Of a stretch of DNA of 64,000 nt, positions 11,161 to 21,836 are shown piece after piece. The position numbers were made by a program, and so were the translations under genes. The stretch is from Ceratothoa steindachneri (lineage: Eukaryota > Arthropoda > Malacostraca > Isopoda > Cymothoidae): positions 81,860,148 to 81,924,147 of the forward strand of contig OZ018337.1 of the NCBI GenBank assembly GCA_963969495.1, in the 5' to 3' direction. The notes below the pieces were generated by a model. That model did not search any database and was not told the DNA's origin. It worked only from the letters and a program-made list of their open reading frames with translations. Positions within the stretch are counted from its first letter, which is position 1; each line of letters begins with the position of its first letter.

Positions 11161-12370
11161 TTCGTCTAGAAGGGTAATATTCTTTATGCACGCGCGGCGG
11201 TGATATTTTTTTAGCATGTTTATGTGATAGGTTCTTCGCCCTGTTGGGGTATCTATCAAGTAATCGACTGGACCCCGTGCCTCGATTACTTCAAACGGTC
11301 CCTTCCACTGGGCCCATAACTTATTATTTTCGGTCGGGAGTAATAATAAGACTTCATCTCCTGCCTTTAATTTTCGAGCCTTTGCTTTCATATCGAAATA
11401 GTCCCGGTATTTGGCTAAATTTTTCTCGGCGTTCTCTCGAGGTAAGCCAGAGCAGTATTCTAGGCGCTCGCGCATATCCATCAGTACGCGTAAGACGATT
11501 TGATTTCTTGCTCGAGCTTCGCGTTGGAAAATAATTCCTTAAGAATACTCATAGGACCTCGCACATTTCTCCCGTATAATAGCTCAAAGGGCGAGAATCC
11601 CAACGTCCGATGAGGTATTTCTCGGCAGGTGAAAAGGGCTGCAGGCAGGTATCTGTGCCACTGTGTAGGGTTGTTTTGACACAACTTCTTTAATATATTT
11701 TTGAGAGTCCCGTTTAATTTCTCGCAGATTCCGTTAGCGGCTGGATGAAATGGACTCGTAAAAATTGGCTTGACTAACAGTAGTTTGTTAAAATACTCCA
11801 TCAATTCTGAGGTGAATTGGCGCCCTCTATCAGATAGAATTTCTTAAGGCAGGCCTACTCGTGCAAAAATTGAAATTAATGCTTCCGCGCAGGAAATAGT
11901 GTCAATCTTCCGTAGGGCCACGGCATCTGGGAACCGGGTGGCACAATCCACTAGGGTGAGGATGTAGGAGTGTCCTCCACTTGAAGGGGGGTGAATTGGT
12001 CCCACCAAATCAATTGCCACTCGAAAGAATGGTTCGGTAATAACGGGCACCTTTTGTAAGGGAGCGGGAGGTACCCGTCCTCTGGAGGGATCCTTCTGAC
12101 ACACGTCGCATGATCGGCAATAGGCCACAATTTTCCTGGCGGCCAGGGGCCAATAAAAGTGTCGGAATATCTACTGCGCCGTTTTGTTGTGCCCAAAGTG
12201 TCCGGCTAATATTCCATCATGCGCGGTATTCAAAATTATTTGCGTGTATTCTTGAGGTACACACAGTGCTTTCTTGTTCTCCTTATCCTCCTCGCTGATA
12301 GTATGGTAGAGAAGTGAGTCTTCTACGATATACTGGATAGGCTTCTTTCCTTTCACTTGGAGAATTTCAC
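11161..12370 (-). pseudogene. Integrase of the family A element
   Basis: Inserts the cDNA into the host genome. On the minus strand the HHCC zinc domain appears first (HDGILAGHFG, then CRSCDVCQK), interrupted by a TAG at 12171-12173. The catalytic core follows with AIDLVGP (Asp), ILSDRGRQF (Asp) and NGICEKLNG (Glu), interrupted by a TAA at 11844-11846. A frameshift near 11481 leads into the C-terminal region with QWKGPFEVIE, the GPY/F module of gypsy integrases, around 11280-11320. Sequence then continues without a break into the RT. It is unusual to find this domain upstream of RT in a gypsy-type element; there is no second integrase after RNase H. Confidence 0.9.
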
Positions 12371-12972
12371 CTTTAATAGCTTTCTCCCATAGAGGTTTAA
12401 GAGTGGGGCATTCCTTCTGAGCACTGGCGAAGGAAGTCAATTTAAACCCATTGTCTTCGAGGGTAATCTTTGGGGTCAACTTAGCAGGTTGCTCTTTCCT
12501 CTGGGCTTCTTGTGCCCGGGTGACTACTTGTTGGGCCACTTCTTGCTGGGGAATTAGGGGGTTTTGTCCGATTAGTACTGCGCAGAACTTAATCGGGGCT
12601 ACTACCAAGTCCGTCCAACCGGTGAAATATAAGCATTGTATATGAGATCTCACGACGGGGAATCGATTGTCGCGTCCTAAAAAGTTGTGGATGATTGCGA
12701 ATTTCTTATTGGCAGGGTTTACTGGGGGCAGCAACTTGTCGGATACCACTATGCACGTGCATCCGGTGTCTCTGACTAAAGTGGATACTCAGCACCCATT
12801 AACAGTGCCCTCTTCAAATTGTAGGCCGCCTGGCGAACTTTTGTTGAATAGAAAGTTTACCTGTTGCTGGGGCCCTTCGGATGTTGGCGCGGGGACGTAG
12901 GTTCAAATCAGCTTGTCCTGCTGGGATCGCGGCAGTCAGGTTTTGCACCTGTTGTCTCGAGGTCTCCCTCAG
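12371..12972 (-). pseudogene. Aspartic protease region of the family A element
   Basis: Processes the Gag-Pol polyprotein. The active-site triad is visible on the minus strand as LVRDTGCTC (codons around 12755-12780). Just upstream, an in-frame TGA splits the conserved lead-in (GTVNGC, stop, VSTLV). Downstream come a conserved hydrophobic strand and the stretch APIKFCAVLIG near 12560-12595, typical of arthropod gypsy proteases of this type. A linker of about 70 residues then runs to the integrase zinc domain. The gag frame ends in a TGA at 12973-12975, and whether gag and pol were originally joined by frameshift or readthrough cannot be told. Confidence 0.8.
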
Positions 12973-14072
12973 TCAGGAGTTCTGTGGGCACTGGAAACTC
13001 AGGTGACCTATTATCCCGCAGGTATAACAAGTGACGGGCTTCCTGGGATACGTGCCGGTATTAGGGTATGATCCTTGTGGAATCCTAACTTCTTTTTGAT
13101 TTTTTTCTCCTCCAAAATTTGGCTTATAAGTTCCTTTTGCTACTGAGAACTTAAAGGGCTTCTTCTGTAAATGCCTGGGTGGTGGCCCATTTTTCTTTGG
13201 GGAGGGAGCCTTCTCAATCTTGTACTCCCTAGGATATAACCGATGATTTACCGCGTGGAGGTCAGCCTCGTCCAGGCACTCGTTGAAGGTAGAAGCTTTT
13301 CGGTCCTTAACGAATGCACGGATTTTCTGACGTAGTGTACTTAGTAACTGATCTCTAAGCATGAAGTCGACGACCGCAGCGACCTAGTTCTCTACCCCTT
13401 CTGACTCCATCCAAAACTGTAGGCTTCGACGAAGCTCAAAGCCAAAATGTTTGTACGTTTGTCCAGGTCTTATACGAGACTGCCTGAACTTCATCCTATA
13501 TTCTTCCGGGTTAAGGTTTGTAGCTGAGAGAAGTTCGGCTTTGAGAGTGAAATAGTCCACAGTCGCTTCTGAGGGTAAAGATACGAATATCTCTTTCATC
13601 ATATGATTGAGTAGCGGTAACAGTCTGGCGACCCCATCTTCTTCTAGGTCCCAATTATTGACTTCAAATATTTTCTCAAAATGGGAGAGATATGAGCATA
13701 AATCTTCTTCGTCCTTGTACTCGGGGAGTTTCATGCTGCCGCTGGTGACACTCCTGTTCTAGATGACACTGACTGCACCTCTAACTGGTCTTTACTAAGA
13801 GCTCTTTCGTGGGCCCTTATCTTCTCTCTTTCAGCAGCTTTCATTTTCGTCTTTTCTCTTCTTTCATCTGCTTCCATTTTCGTCTTTTCTGCTTCCATTT
13901 TCATCTTTTCTCTTCTTTCTTCTCTTTCGTTTCTCTCTTTCTCCTGAATAAACTCTCTTTCGTTTCTCTCTTTCTCCTCAATAAACGAACTCAGCTCAGT
14001 TCCTTGCAGTCCGAGGCTTTGACCTTGCTTCCGATAAAGGTCAAACAATGCCATCGCGCTTATGTCAGTCAT
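12973..14072 (-). pseudogene. gag of the family A element
   Basis: Structural protein of the virus-like particle. The N-terminal portion (14072-13731) is a charged coiled coil with repeated EKERNERE and EKTKMEA-like heptads. After a frameshift at 13731-13734 comes the capsid-like core (MKLPEYKDEEDLCSYL through FELRRSLQFW), closed by TAG at 13384-13386. The frame continues past this stop through a basic linker to a CCHC zinc knuckle, CYTCGIIGHLSFQC (C-x2-C-x4-H-x4-C), which binds RNA, and ends at 12973. Intact, it would be about 365 residues. Two lesions make it non-functional. Confidence 0.88.
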
Positions 14073-14274
14073 CTACCTTGTTTTTAATCAAGCCTGACCT
14101 ATTCCACCACCGAAACTTACCACTTGGCCTAACAATTACCTTTTGATGGTATCCACCTCTAACTTTACCAATTTCCCACTCGTCAAATATTCTATTATTC
14201 CTGGTGTTCCTTTTATGTGTTAGCTCTTCCTTAAATAGACACTGCTGGGTTCTTTCTAATATAAAACCTCTAGA
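14073..14274 (-). other. 5' leader of the family A element
   Basis: Non-coding interval between the primer binding site and gag. Small frames are present but nothing recognisable. Confidence 0.6.
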
Positions 14275-14284
14275 CCTGACACCA
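14275..14284 (-). other. Primer binding site, tRNA-Leu-like
   Basis: On the minus strand TGGTGTCAGG lies 11 bases downstream of the 5' LTR. It is complementary to a tRNA 3' end CCTGACACCA, as found in some eukaryotic leucine tRNAs. The same 10 bases at the same 11-base distance occur in family B (15968-15977), supporting the call. Confidence 0.65.
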
Positions 14285-14295
14285 CTTTTATAATA

Positions 14296-15667
14296 TGTCG
14301 TAGAATGACCCTTGGTTTTGATCCCTCTAATTTTTGACACCCTTTTAGTAGCGGTATGATTTAAGGGGCGTGAGTTACTTCTATGATGAAGTAGGCTTTG
14401 TTCTAAGAGTGCTATTTTAGTGGTTTAGTCCTTAAGGAAGAGCTATTTTTAAACACATAAGGATAAGAGGATACACCAGAATCTACCAAAAATAAACATG
14501 TATTTTAAATTAAATATTACAAACCAACAGTAAAAGCATTTCTATATTTGGCCTCAAAGATTTTTCAATGACAAAACATAAACAAGTAGGCTTCCAATAA
14601 ACATACCAATTGCCAATTAGTATTTTTATCACGACCCTATTTGTTTAGCATAAAACATTAAATTAACGTACTGTCATCTACAAACACATATGACCTAGGT
14701 TCAAGAATAAGGGTTTCTACTATCCTTTAAAACGTGGGACGTACTAAACTTCTACTATCGCAATAGAGATATAAATGTTATTGTTAACTTACAGGTAGGT
14801 AGTAGGGATTGCCGGATGTCGCTAGAGGACTTATCTCTCGCTTTGAAGTGGTGTGGCCGCTGGTTGAAATTTTCGAAGAGGGATTGCTTGAGATGTGAGA
14901 ATCACTCGAGTGTGAGCGGCTTTGCTTTTCTTCAGTCGGACTTCTTTGCAGACGGAAAAGGCTTCTTCGGTATGGCATCGATATAAAACTTGACTATTTA
15001 GGTTAATACGGCCCTGAAAGGGGGGGATCGATTTTCTCAATCTGATCCTATCGTTTCTAACGGAAATAGTCTGGTATGTCTGAAGGATCGATCTTTACGA
15101 ACTAATCTTTCTTCTGGCAAATCGACTTCTAATAATCTTCTTGTCTGGTCGATGGATCGATCTTCACGACCTAATCCTACTCTGGCGTATCGACTTCAGA
15201 TAATGTTCTTCTCTTTCTTTGCGGGGCTTATTTATAGGCGGATTGCCGCCCCATCTAAAGGGGGAATTGACCAGGCCACAGATGCCTAGGGGGTGGAAGC
15301 GAATGGTGAGTTAGCATTTGGGGAGAGCGAGAATTCCTGAGGTGGCACTGGGGTGCCCAAGTCAGCTCGCAAATTATAGGCTCGCAACCGCACCGCTACT
15401 TGGCGTGCCTTCTGATTTGCACCGTTTTTTTTTCCCTAACCACGGGTTTATGGGTCTCGTAGGTAATTCGATCGTTAGAGCGTCGTTTAAGGACCTTAGG
15501 TGGTCGCCTTCAAACATATGTTAGCTCCAACTGCCCACAGCGGCAAGAAGATCACACATGGTAAGCATTTTCACCGGCTACCTTTCCCACGCTTCTCCTT
15601 ATGAAGGGAGGGGGGCTTGAATGTACCTATACTCCTCCAGGATGCTTAATGTAGCCATTTCTTCACA
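14296..15667 (-). repeat. 5' LTR of the family A element (1372 bp)
   Basis: Promoter-bearing LTR of the minus-strand element, with TG...CA ends. The TATAAATA box lies on the minus strand at 15229-15236, followed by a purine-rich stretch where transcription would begin. Its divergence from the 3' LTR is mostly point substitutions. Confidence 0.92.
15228..15236 (-). promoter_or_regulatory. TATA box of the 5' LTR
   Basis: TATAAATAA on the minus strand, conserved at the equivalent position of the other LTR (8915-8923) and altered to TATATATAA in the solo copy (61961-61969). Strong candidate for the retrotransposon promoter. Confidence 0.6.
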
Positions 15668-15672
15668 CTAAC
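15668..15672. repeat. Target-site duplication of the gypsy element, right
   Basis: CTAAC, matching 7978-7982. Confidence 0.9.
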
Positions 15673-15749
15673 AAAGCATCGTCCAAAGCTAGTATGACTC
15701 TATTCCTCTTTGTATTAATGCAGTCGTTGCTATAAAAGAGAGACCATGA
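15673..15749 (+). pseudogene. Tc1-like transposase relic, C-terminal tail
   Basis: Coding resumes directly after the gypsy insertion. One frame, after a small shift, reads YDSIP then INAVVAIKERP before TGA at 15747-15749. This corresponds to the end of Tc1 transposases (a Ser-hPro-Arg-x-Ile-x-Ala-Val block close to the C terminus). Joined conceptually to 7478-7977 it shows the gypsy element landed inside an already existing Tc1 copy. Confidence 0.6.
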
Positions 15750-15754
15750 ACGCG

Positions 15755-15781
15755 ATATTAAATAATTAAATTATTTAATAT
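15755..15781. repeat. Short AT palindrome
   Basis: Two 11-bp inverted arms (ATATTAAATAA and its complement) separated by 5 bp. Possibly incidental in such AT-rich DNA. Confidence 0.5.
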
Positions 15782-15988
15782 GTTATTTTAATTATTTTGT
15801 CCAATCTCTTTAAAAAACATTCTTTTCCTTGTTGCAAGTGAATTATTTTATTCACCCTGAAGAAGTTTGAAGGCAATGGCATATTAGAAGTAAAAGATGC
15901 TTATAATATTTATCACGTTGCACATATCTACTTGTCGTAGAATTCTTTCTGATAAAAACCCTACTTACCTGACACCACTTTTATTTAG

Positions 15989-17747
15989 TGTCGTAGAATT
16001 CCCCTCCCTTTTTGTTCTATCTCTAAGAGTGCTAAGTGTGTCTAATATATATTGATATTATAAGAATATCTTAAAGAACAGAGCCGTTACGACACACGTA
16101 AGGATATAAGAGAAACGCACATTAATTCACAAAATAAACTTATATTTTATCTTTAACCATTGAATAAACAACCTTTATACATTAACTACAGCAATACTCT
16201 AAATATTATTATAAACAAGAATTAATTAAATTAGTTGACCCACAAAATTGAGTTAACGTTTTCTCTACGCACAACAATAATATAAGAATTAGGTTTACGG
16301 ACTCATGTGGAGTTTAAAGGGCCTCAGAAATGTTATTGACTCACGACGCGAGCCGTGTGTCCAGTTGTAGATGGGCGAAATTCCACGGTCGTTTTGGCGA
16401 GGGTAGCAGCTGGGGGGTCCACACGTTCTTCCGGGGGGGAAGGGTTCTTTAAGAACGAGAACCAAGACGGTGCTTTATGCAACACCTAGGCAGTCGTGGT
16501 CTCTCTGGCGAGAGTGAGTCGAACTTGGTTCTTACTTCAAGTTAACTTGGAGTGCGGTGTGATCACCGAGTAACGAGCTCGAGGAGGAGCTTTTCTCCTG
16601 CGTTACTAATTTCCTTAGGGACGAGGACTGAACTCGGGGAGGGTCTTCTTCAAGGGCGATGATAACGGAGGGGGGTTTCTCTGACGAGAACAAGTTGAAC
16701 TTGGTTCCTCACCAAGTTACTTAAGAGTTTGGTGTGGCCACCGAATAACGGGCTCGAGGGGGAGCCTTTTCCTTCTTCTTTTCTTAATTCCTCAAGGACG
16801 AGGAATACCCCTGGTGTTTAAGGTGCACCAGGATATGAGGAGTCTCTCTGGCGAGAGTAAGTTGAACTTACCAAAGTTAACTTATCGTTTGGTTTGATAA
16901 CCAGGGACTTAGCTCAAGGATGAGCTTCTTCTTAGCCCCTTAAGGTAGGTAGCCCTGCCTCTCTTGCAGGGTACTTCTTGGTCTTGCGAGCCAAGTAAAC
17001 TACCTCTCCAGTCTCGGTAGCTTGGTTGTGGATCCGAGGACTTCGCCACCTAGAGACTGACGTATACTACCTTCTTCTTTTTTTAATTCCTCAAGGACGA
17101 GGAATACCCCTGGTGTTTAAGGTGTATCAGGATATGAGGAGTCTCTCTGGCGAGAGTAAGTTGAACTTACCAAAGTTAACTTATCGTTTGGTTTGATAAC
17201 CAGGGACTTAGCTCAAGAATGAGCTTCTTCTTAGCCCCTTAAGGTAGGTAGCCCTGCCTCTCTTGCAGGGTACTTCTTGGTCTGGCGAGCCAAGTACACT
17301 ACCTCTCCAGTCTCGGTAGCTCGGTTGTGGATCCGAGGACTTCGTCACCTAGAGACTGACGTATACTACCTCGATTTTCCTTAGAGTTCCTCATTTATAC
17401 CTCGCATCCCCCACTGGGGGAGTGGTAAGGGGGGGAGGGGCTTGAGGACGGCCCCAGGAGAGTTCTTTTTCCAAACGGTCTTTCCCACGAAGTCAAACAT
17501 CGGCTCCTCGTTAGCCATCGAGATTGGGAGAAACCCGTATCCAATTTCTTGTTCGACGTGAAACTGGATCTCACTCTCCTGGGGGAGATCTTACCTTTTT
17601 GACCTTTAGGGTCTTTCATGGCACTGGGTTGTGCCACGTTGTGGTTACGCTTTTGACTCGCTGATGCTTGGGGCAGATGTCCTTGCGGTAACCGCCTTGG
17701 AACTGCACCAAGAGGGATCGAGGGGGGAGAGTGACCATTCCCCTACA
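15989..17747 (-). repeat. Family B LTR (1759 bp) with internal tandem repeats
   Basis: Minus-strand LTR starting TGTAGGGG and ending ATTCTACGACA. GC-rich diverged tandem units lie between about 16480 and 17370, each containing a CTCTCTGGCGAGAG-like block followed by AAGTTGAACTT. Unit starts fall near 16500, 16676, 16843 and 17142. The last two units are an almost perfect 299-bp duplication (16772-17070 and 17071-17369). The plus-strand frame near 17631-17852 is a shadow. Confidence 0.8.
16772..17369. repeat. 299-bp tandem duplication within the family B LTR
   Basis: The landmark CTCAAGGACG starts at 16791 and again at 17090, giving a 299-bp period. The two copies differ at only a handful of positions, so the duplication is much younger than the 170-bp diverged units to its left. 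Confidence 0.85.
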
Positions 17748-17752
17748 CTACT

Positions 17753-19839
17753 ATTTCATTCAGGTTTGCCCCACAAAAGCTACGAAGAATTAAAGTCTGT
17801 ATTCATTTCAATTGAGTTTCCATCTCCTTTGCACAAAAAATCGTTTGAATGATAAGTTTTTAGTATGCACAGTGCAAAGGGGCTCCTCTTTCGTTTAAAA
17901 ACTAGGCATGCGTAAGGAAATTTGTGTATTTTTCCTTTCCTTTGCACGCAAAGTTGGATTCTTGCGGTTGGATCCGCCAAATATCCACTTTTTTAACCTC
18001 AATATCTGTCACTTTCGAATCAATCTATTTCGTCATACAATTTAAGTTTTAAAAAACATTTAAGTTTAATCCATATTGATTTCTGACTTATATTTACCAT
18101 AAATTACATATCGAATGTAAACCACAATTGAATAAAGATAATAAAAGAACATTTTACGCCTATGTCATTTTTTTAGAATGTGAGGTCTCATTGTGTAATG
18201 ATGAGCAGCTCTGGTGGATTCATGAGGCTTTAAGGATAGCGTCGAAGGATTACCATTAATCTGCATGTCTTATTACTATGTTGTTCAGAACAAATATCAT
18301 CGATTTCTCCGACATTCCAAGTAATCCTTTCTCTAAACACTGTGTCAAGACTTCAAATAATTATTAAATATTATAATCGAAAAAAAGGAAGAAAAGTTAG
18401 AGATGCCTTTGAATAAATCTCTTTTGACGGAATCCTTCAACAGTGTGAAATTGAGGTTGAAAAGCAAGGACCATATTCACTGCAGAAATTGAGAAGCTGA
18501 AGTGGAATGGATAAGAAAGGAAAGCATAAAGTATTCACCTTATTGCCTTTGTTTGTTGATCTTGCAGCGATTCAAATTTCCGGTGCTTTTAAACACTTTA
18601 GATGAAAATAGACGCCAAAATTCTCATCGTTTAGGGGGGCGTACTTTAATTGGGAACAATTTTTGCTAAAAGGTTCAAGAGTTCATAACTGGTGCTTAGG
18701 GACATTAAAATGAGGTAATAAATCATTTAGCCTTATATAAATTCTGTTCAATTAAAAGGAGTATTAGAGCGCAATATTCCAGACGTAGTCTTCGTCGTTT
18801 CGAATATTGTTTCCTGCTGCAAGACCGAAAAGCACCGGTGGTTTTCGCTCGAGTATTGCGCGTCCTACAAGGAAAAATACTCCCTCTTTAAATAAGACCC
18901 TTACCTTTCGCGTCAGTTTTTCTTTCTAAACTAAAATATTGATAGAAAACGAAGCCTTGAATATAAAATTAGTTAAAAATAAAACAAAAATAATCAAATG
19001 GAGCCAAGAAAGAGAAAGTATTTAGGAGGTTAAAATTAGCTTGCTGGTGGAATTGGATAGTTAAAAGGAAGGAAAATCTTTTATTTTCGCTCAAGAATAT
19101 TTTCAGTTCATGATTTATTTCTCTTATTTGATTAATTTTGGATATTTTAACAGTTACTTGAGTGATATTAAATGGGAAAGAGTATTAAAACAACAATGAC
19201 AAATAAATGAAATTTACAATGGAGTTTGTTTTAAAAGAAGGATGATGGATTAAGAAGTAGGGGAAAGAGAAATTTTTGAATGGATGATCTATTTTATTGA
19301 TGTAAAGTATCCAAATATTCTATAAATCATTATCATTCACTCACCTTTTATTGCAAGCTTAGATCTCCATTATACTCATATAGTAATTAGGTCCATTTAC
19401 CACATTGAAAGTAGGGTGGAATGTTTTTTATTTTAATAGCCTCTATCTTCAGTAGACTTTCTATAGTTTCAATCTAAGCTTTACATTTTTTTCATTAAGA
19501 TATTTTATCTCTTTTTGGTATCAAACAAGTTTTTAGACAATTTTCTGAACTCTCTTCTCTCACGATGAAAATTTCAAACAGAATCGCAATTGAAAATTAC
19601 TCCTCTAAAAGTCTCTTAGCGAAACGCCTTTGATATCTTCCCGAGTTGGTTCCTTGGTTTTCACCGGTTTAAGAAAATAACTCGTTAAGACGGAGTTCGA
19701 ACACCCTTTAAATGTCATTAAAATTTCAACCTTATTAAAACTGAGCTTTCCAATTTGAGGGCTAAATAAACCTTGAGGAATTCTTATCTCTTCTGTTTAA
19801 TCTTTGCTCATGCGGTTTCTAATTTTCCTACATAATATA
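17753..19839. other. Unassigned AT-rich interval
   Basis: No coding or RNA feature is recognised. A slightly GC-richer patch near 18770-18930 has no clear identity. Confidence 0.4.
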
Positions 19840-20101
19840 TTAACCTTTAATTAACTGCTTAACACAATCAATTCGATTATTATAGGTGTTTTCCAACAAT
19901 TCGGAAATGGTCATTTTCTTTACAACTTTGCTCTGGCATTTTGTAGTAATTCTACATTGATAAATGTTATTGAAAAATAATTCATTCTCTCGTTTTAATC
20001 TTAAAACATACGATATTTTGACTAAATGTTCTGTAAGATCTTTTATTTCCATAATAGCATCTTTTATTTTTACTTTACATACTCCGCATGTATCAGAATA
20101 A
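19840..20101 (-). CDS. Hypothetical ORF end, Cys-x2-Cys containing
   Basis: A minus-strand frame stays open for about 86 codons in AT-rich DNA before a TAA at 19840. It contains DTCGVCKVKIKD, then an amphipathic stretch (LTEHLVKISYVLRLKREN), then two further cysteines (YQC, TKC). The spacing of a CxxC followed by a helix is reminiscent of the second half of an arthropod ZAD zinc domain, but I cannot establish this. Towards its start the frame runs into the GC-rich segment at 20105 onward, whose composition differs, so the true 5' part is either displaced or spliced. It may be noise or an exon of an unidentified gene. Confidence 0.2.
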
Positions 20102-20553
20102 GGTAAAATGGCGGCCACGTGCCCTTCTGTACCCACCTGGATCCGGAGATCACCGCATGAGCTGGTGAAAGCATGGCTGTACCTAGGCAAGGAGGCGGCC
20201 GACGTTGTTATCACTCGTCCCAGCTGTATTTGCCTAGGCACCGATATCATCGCCCCCACCGACACCCCACACGGCCACCTCTCTGCGAGTATCCAGGCTT
20301 TCGGCTCGAGGATTGAAATCCGTTGGACAATCCAATGAGCGTTTTCAAGATTTCCCCTTCACCCGTCTGAGTCGCCGACTTTACCCTAATTTCGCGCGCG
20401 CGTTTGGAGCCTCCTCACCAGGCGTCTATATGACGCTACAACTAAGTTTAGAGAGTAGCACTGTTTGCCTTCCACCTACTACTACAAACGAGCTAAAGGC
20501 TGCTCCCTCCCCCCCAAGCAGTGAGTTCGATTCAAGTCAAAAACTAAATTGAT

Positions 20554-20645
20554 CAGTGAACTCTGCTTTAGTCAACGGCAAGCTTCCACATCCGTGAACT
20601 CTGCCTTAGTCAATCGGCGAGCTTAGACATCAGTGAACTCTGCCA
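20554..20645. repeat. 39-bp tandem repeat, about 2.5 copies
   Basis: The block GTGAACTCTGC recurs starting near 20555, 20594 and 20632, with related text between (TTAGTCAA, CGGCAAGCTT). The copies are diverged. Confidence 0.75.
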
Positions 20646-21205
20646 TAGCCGATCGGAAAGGACTAAAGGGATTTCCAACTTCGAAGGCGACAAGTGCTCC
20701 CTCGTATGAAGCCAGAGCTAAACGGACTGCTTCCGTCGCATTTTCCATACCACAACTGGACCATTTCCGGCAACAAGCACATAAGGTAATGGTAACCGTG
20801 GTCACCTGCAGATTGAACTTGAATTTGGCTTATCCAATTACTCCAATATTTGTGTAAATGCCACAGTTTAAAATCCCTCCTTAAATCAGCAAGCTAAATC
20901 CGACCTCGTCAAACTCTTAATTAACCTACCTGAACGCATGCGAACATTTAACCCCGTCTGAGCAACGATTCTAGTTAAACCATATTTCGAAAAAAATATA
21001 TATATATATCCTTTTGTTGTTAGTAAAGTTATATTTTCGTCATTGTCATTCTTTTGCAAACCCAGCGCCTACCAGCTACCTGTTAATAGTTGGCTAATAG
21101 TGGGCCAATTTGTTTAAAAGGACCCCCCCAAAGTTAAAAATAAACCATTTTCCCTTTCAATAATGGTCTTGACCAATCTTTGGGCCTAAGCCCCAAAGTA
21201 CCTAC

Positions 21206-21206
<1 letters not shown>

Positions 21207-21292
<86 letters not shown>
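21207..21292. repeat. (TA)n microsatellite
   Basis: About 86 bp of uninterrupted TA dinucleotides. Confidence 0.97.
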
Positions 21293-21294
<2 letters not shown>

Positions 21295-21836
21295 TCTAGC
21301 CATTCCACGCCCCTGCATTATATTCTCTGCTTCGATGAAATAATAAGAAAATTAATTTCAAGCCAGTAATAATGTTGCTTAGAACAAATAGAAAAAGTTG
21401 TCCTCTTGAAAAGATTTAAGCCTGAACCTTAGAGTATTTGAAAAATGGGATTTTAGTCCAATTAACATGAATGCATATTTCTAATATAACAATCTAGACT
21501 AGTTTTATAAATATCTTCAAGCCATGGCAGTTTTTAACTCATATCATCTATCTTTTCAATCTCTAAAACGATCTGTCTTCCATCTATCAATGATTCCATT
21601 CACGATGATCTTCCTAAAGTGTTGCATTGCGTATTTCAGGAATCACGCGAAGCAACCTCCGGTATATATGGCTTGCGTGATACAATATGCTTTGATGTTA
21701 GAAGCGATGGCATGATGATAAGGTGCTATGGCCAGGAAAATAATAGGGCCTTATTGTACTGTATCGAAATATTGGATTCAATTAAATGGCTATTTTGTTC
21801 TGATGTAGTTGAAGTTTTGAAAAGTAATATTATTAG

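Larger units (their letters stand above)
7983..15667 (-). mobile_element. Ty3/gypsy-type retrotransposon with IN before RT (Gmr1-like), family A
   Basis: Complete 7.7-kb element on the minus strand, with LTRs at 7983-9356 and 14296-15667 and TSD CTAAC. By eye the LTRs differ at roughly 30-40 positions in 1.37 kb (about 2-3%), so the insertion is not recent. The minus-strand order is gag (CCHC knuckle), aspartic protease (DTG), integrase (HHCC, DDE, GPF module), reverse transcriptase, RNase H. Integrase upstream of RT is the copia order, but the RT and integrase GPF motifs are gypsy-like; this combination defines the Gmr1 clade. The element carries at least five in-frame stops and three frameshifts, plus an altered RT active site, so it is dead. 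Confidence 0.9.
15933..17747 (-). mobile_element. Family B LTR insertion: complete LTR plus 56-bp tip
   Basis: Flanked by a perfect 5-bp duplication CTACT (15928-15932 and 17748-17752). It consists of a complete LTR (15989-17747) and, on its downstream minus-strand side, only 56 bp. Those 56 bp hold the 11-base spacer, the primer binding site TGGTGTCAGG (15968-15977), about 20 bp of leader and the last roughly 13 bases of an LTR ending GAATTCTACGACA. All of gag-pol and nearly the whole second LTR are missing, while both outer ends are intact. The LTR end and PBS resemble family A, so it is a related retrotransposon. Confidence 0.8.
20105..21330 (+). other. GC-rich, probably LTR-like segment with tandem repeats
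   Basis: Composition changes abruptly to GC-rich at about 20105-20800, becomes AT-rich after about 20860, and ends in a long TA tract. This GC-rich-then-AT-rich profile mirrors LTRs C and D on the plus strand, including a TTAGTAAAGT motif near 21024 like that of LTR C. I could not find terminal TG...CA with a 5-bp duplication, so LTR identity is unproven. Frames within it (for example 20108-20338) show no recognisable protein. Confidence 0.35.

Noticed and set aside
13809..14087. 92-codon plus-strand frame rich in Phe and Ser
   Set aside because: Antisense shadow of the charged coiled coil of gag.
20105..21330. Assignment of the GC-rich segment as a fifth solo LTR
   Set aside because: Tested candidate ends near 19942, 20089, 21066 and 21322 for a shared 5-bp duplication and found none.
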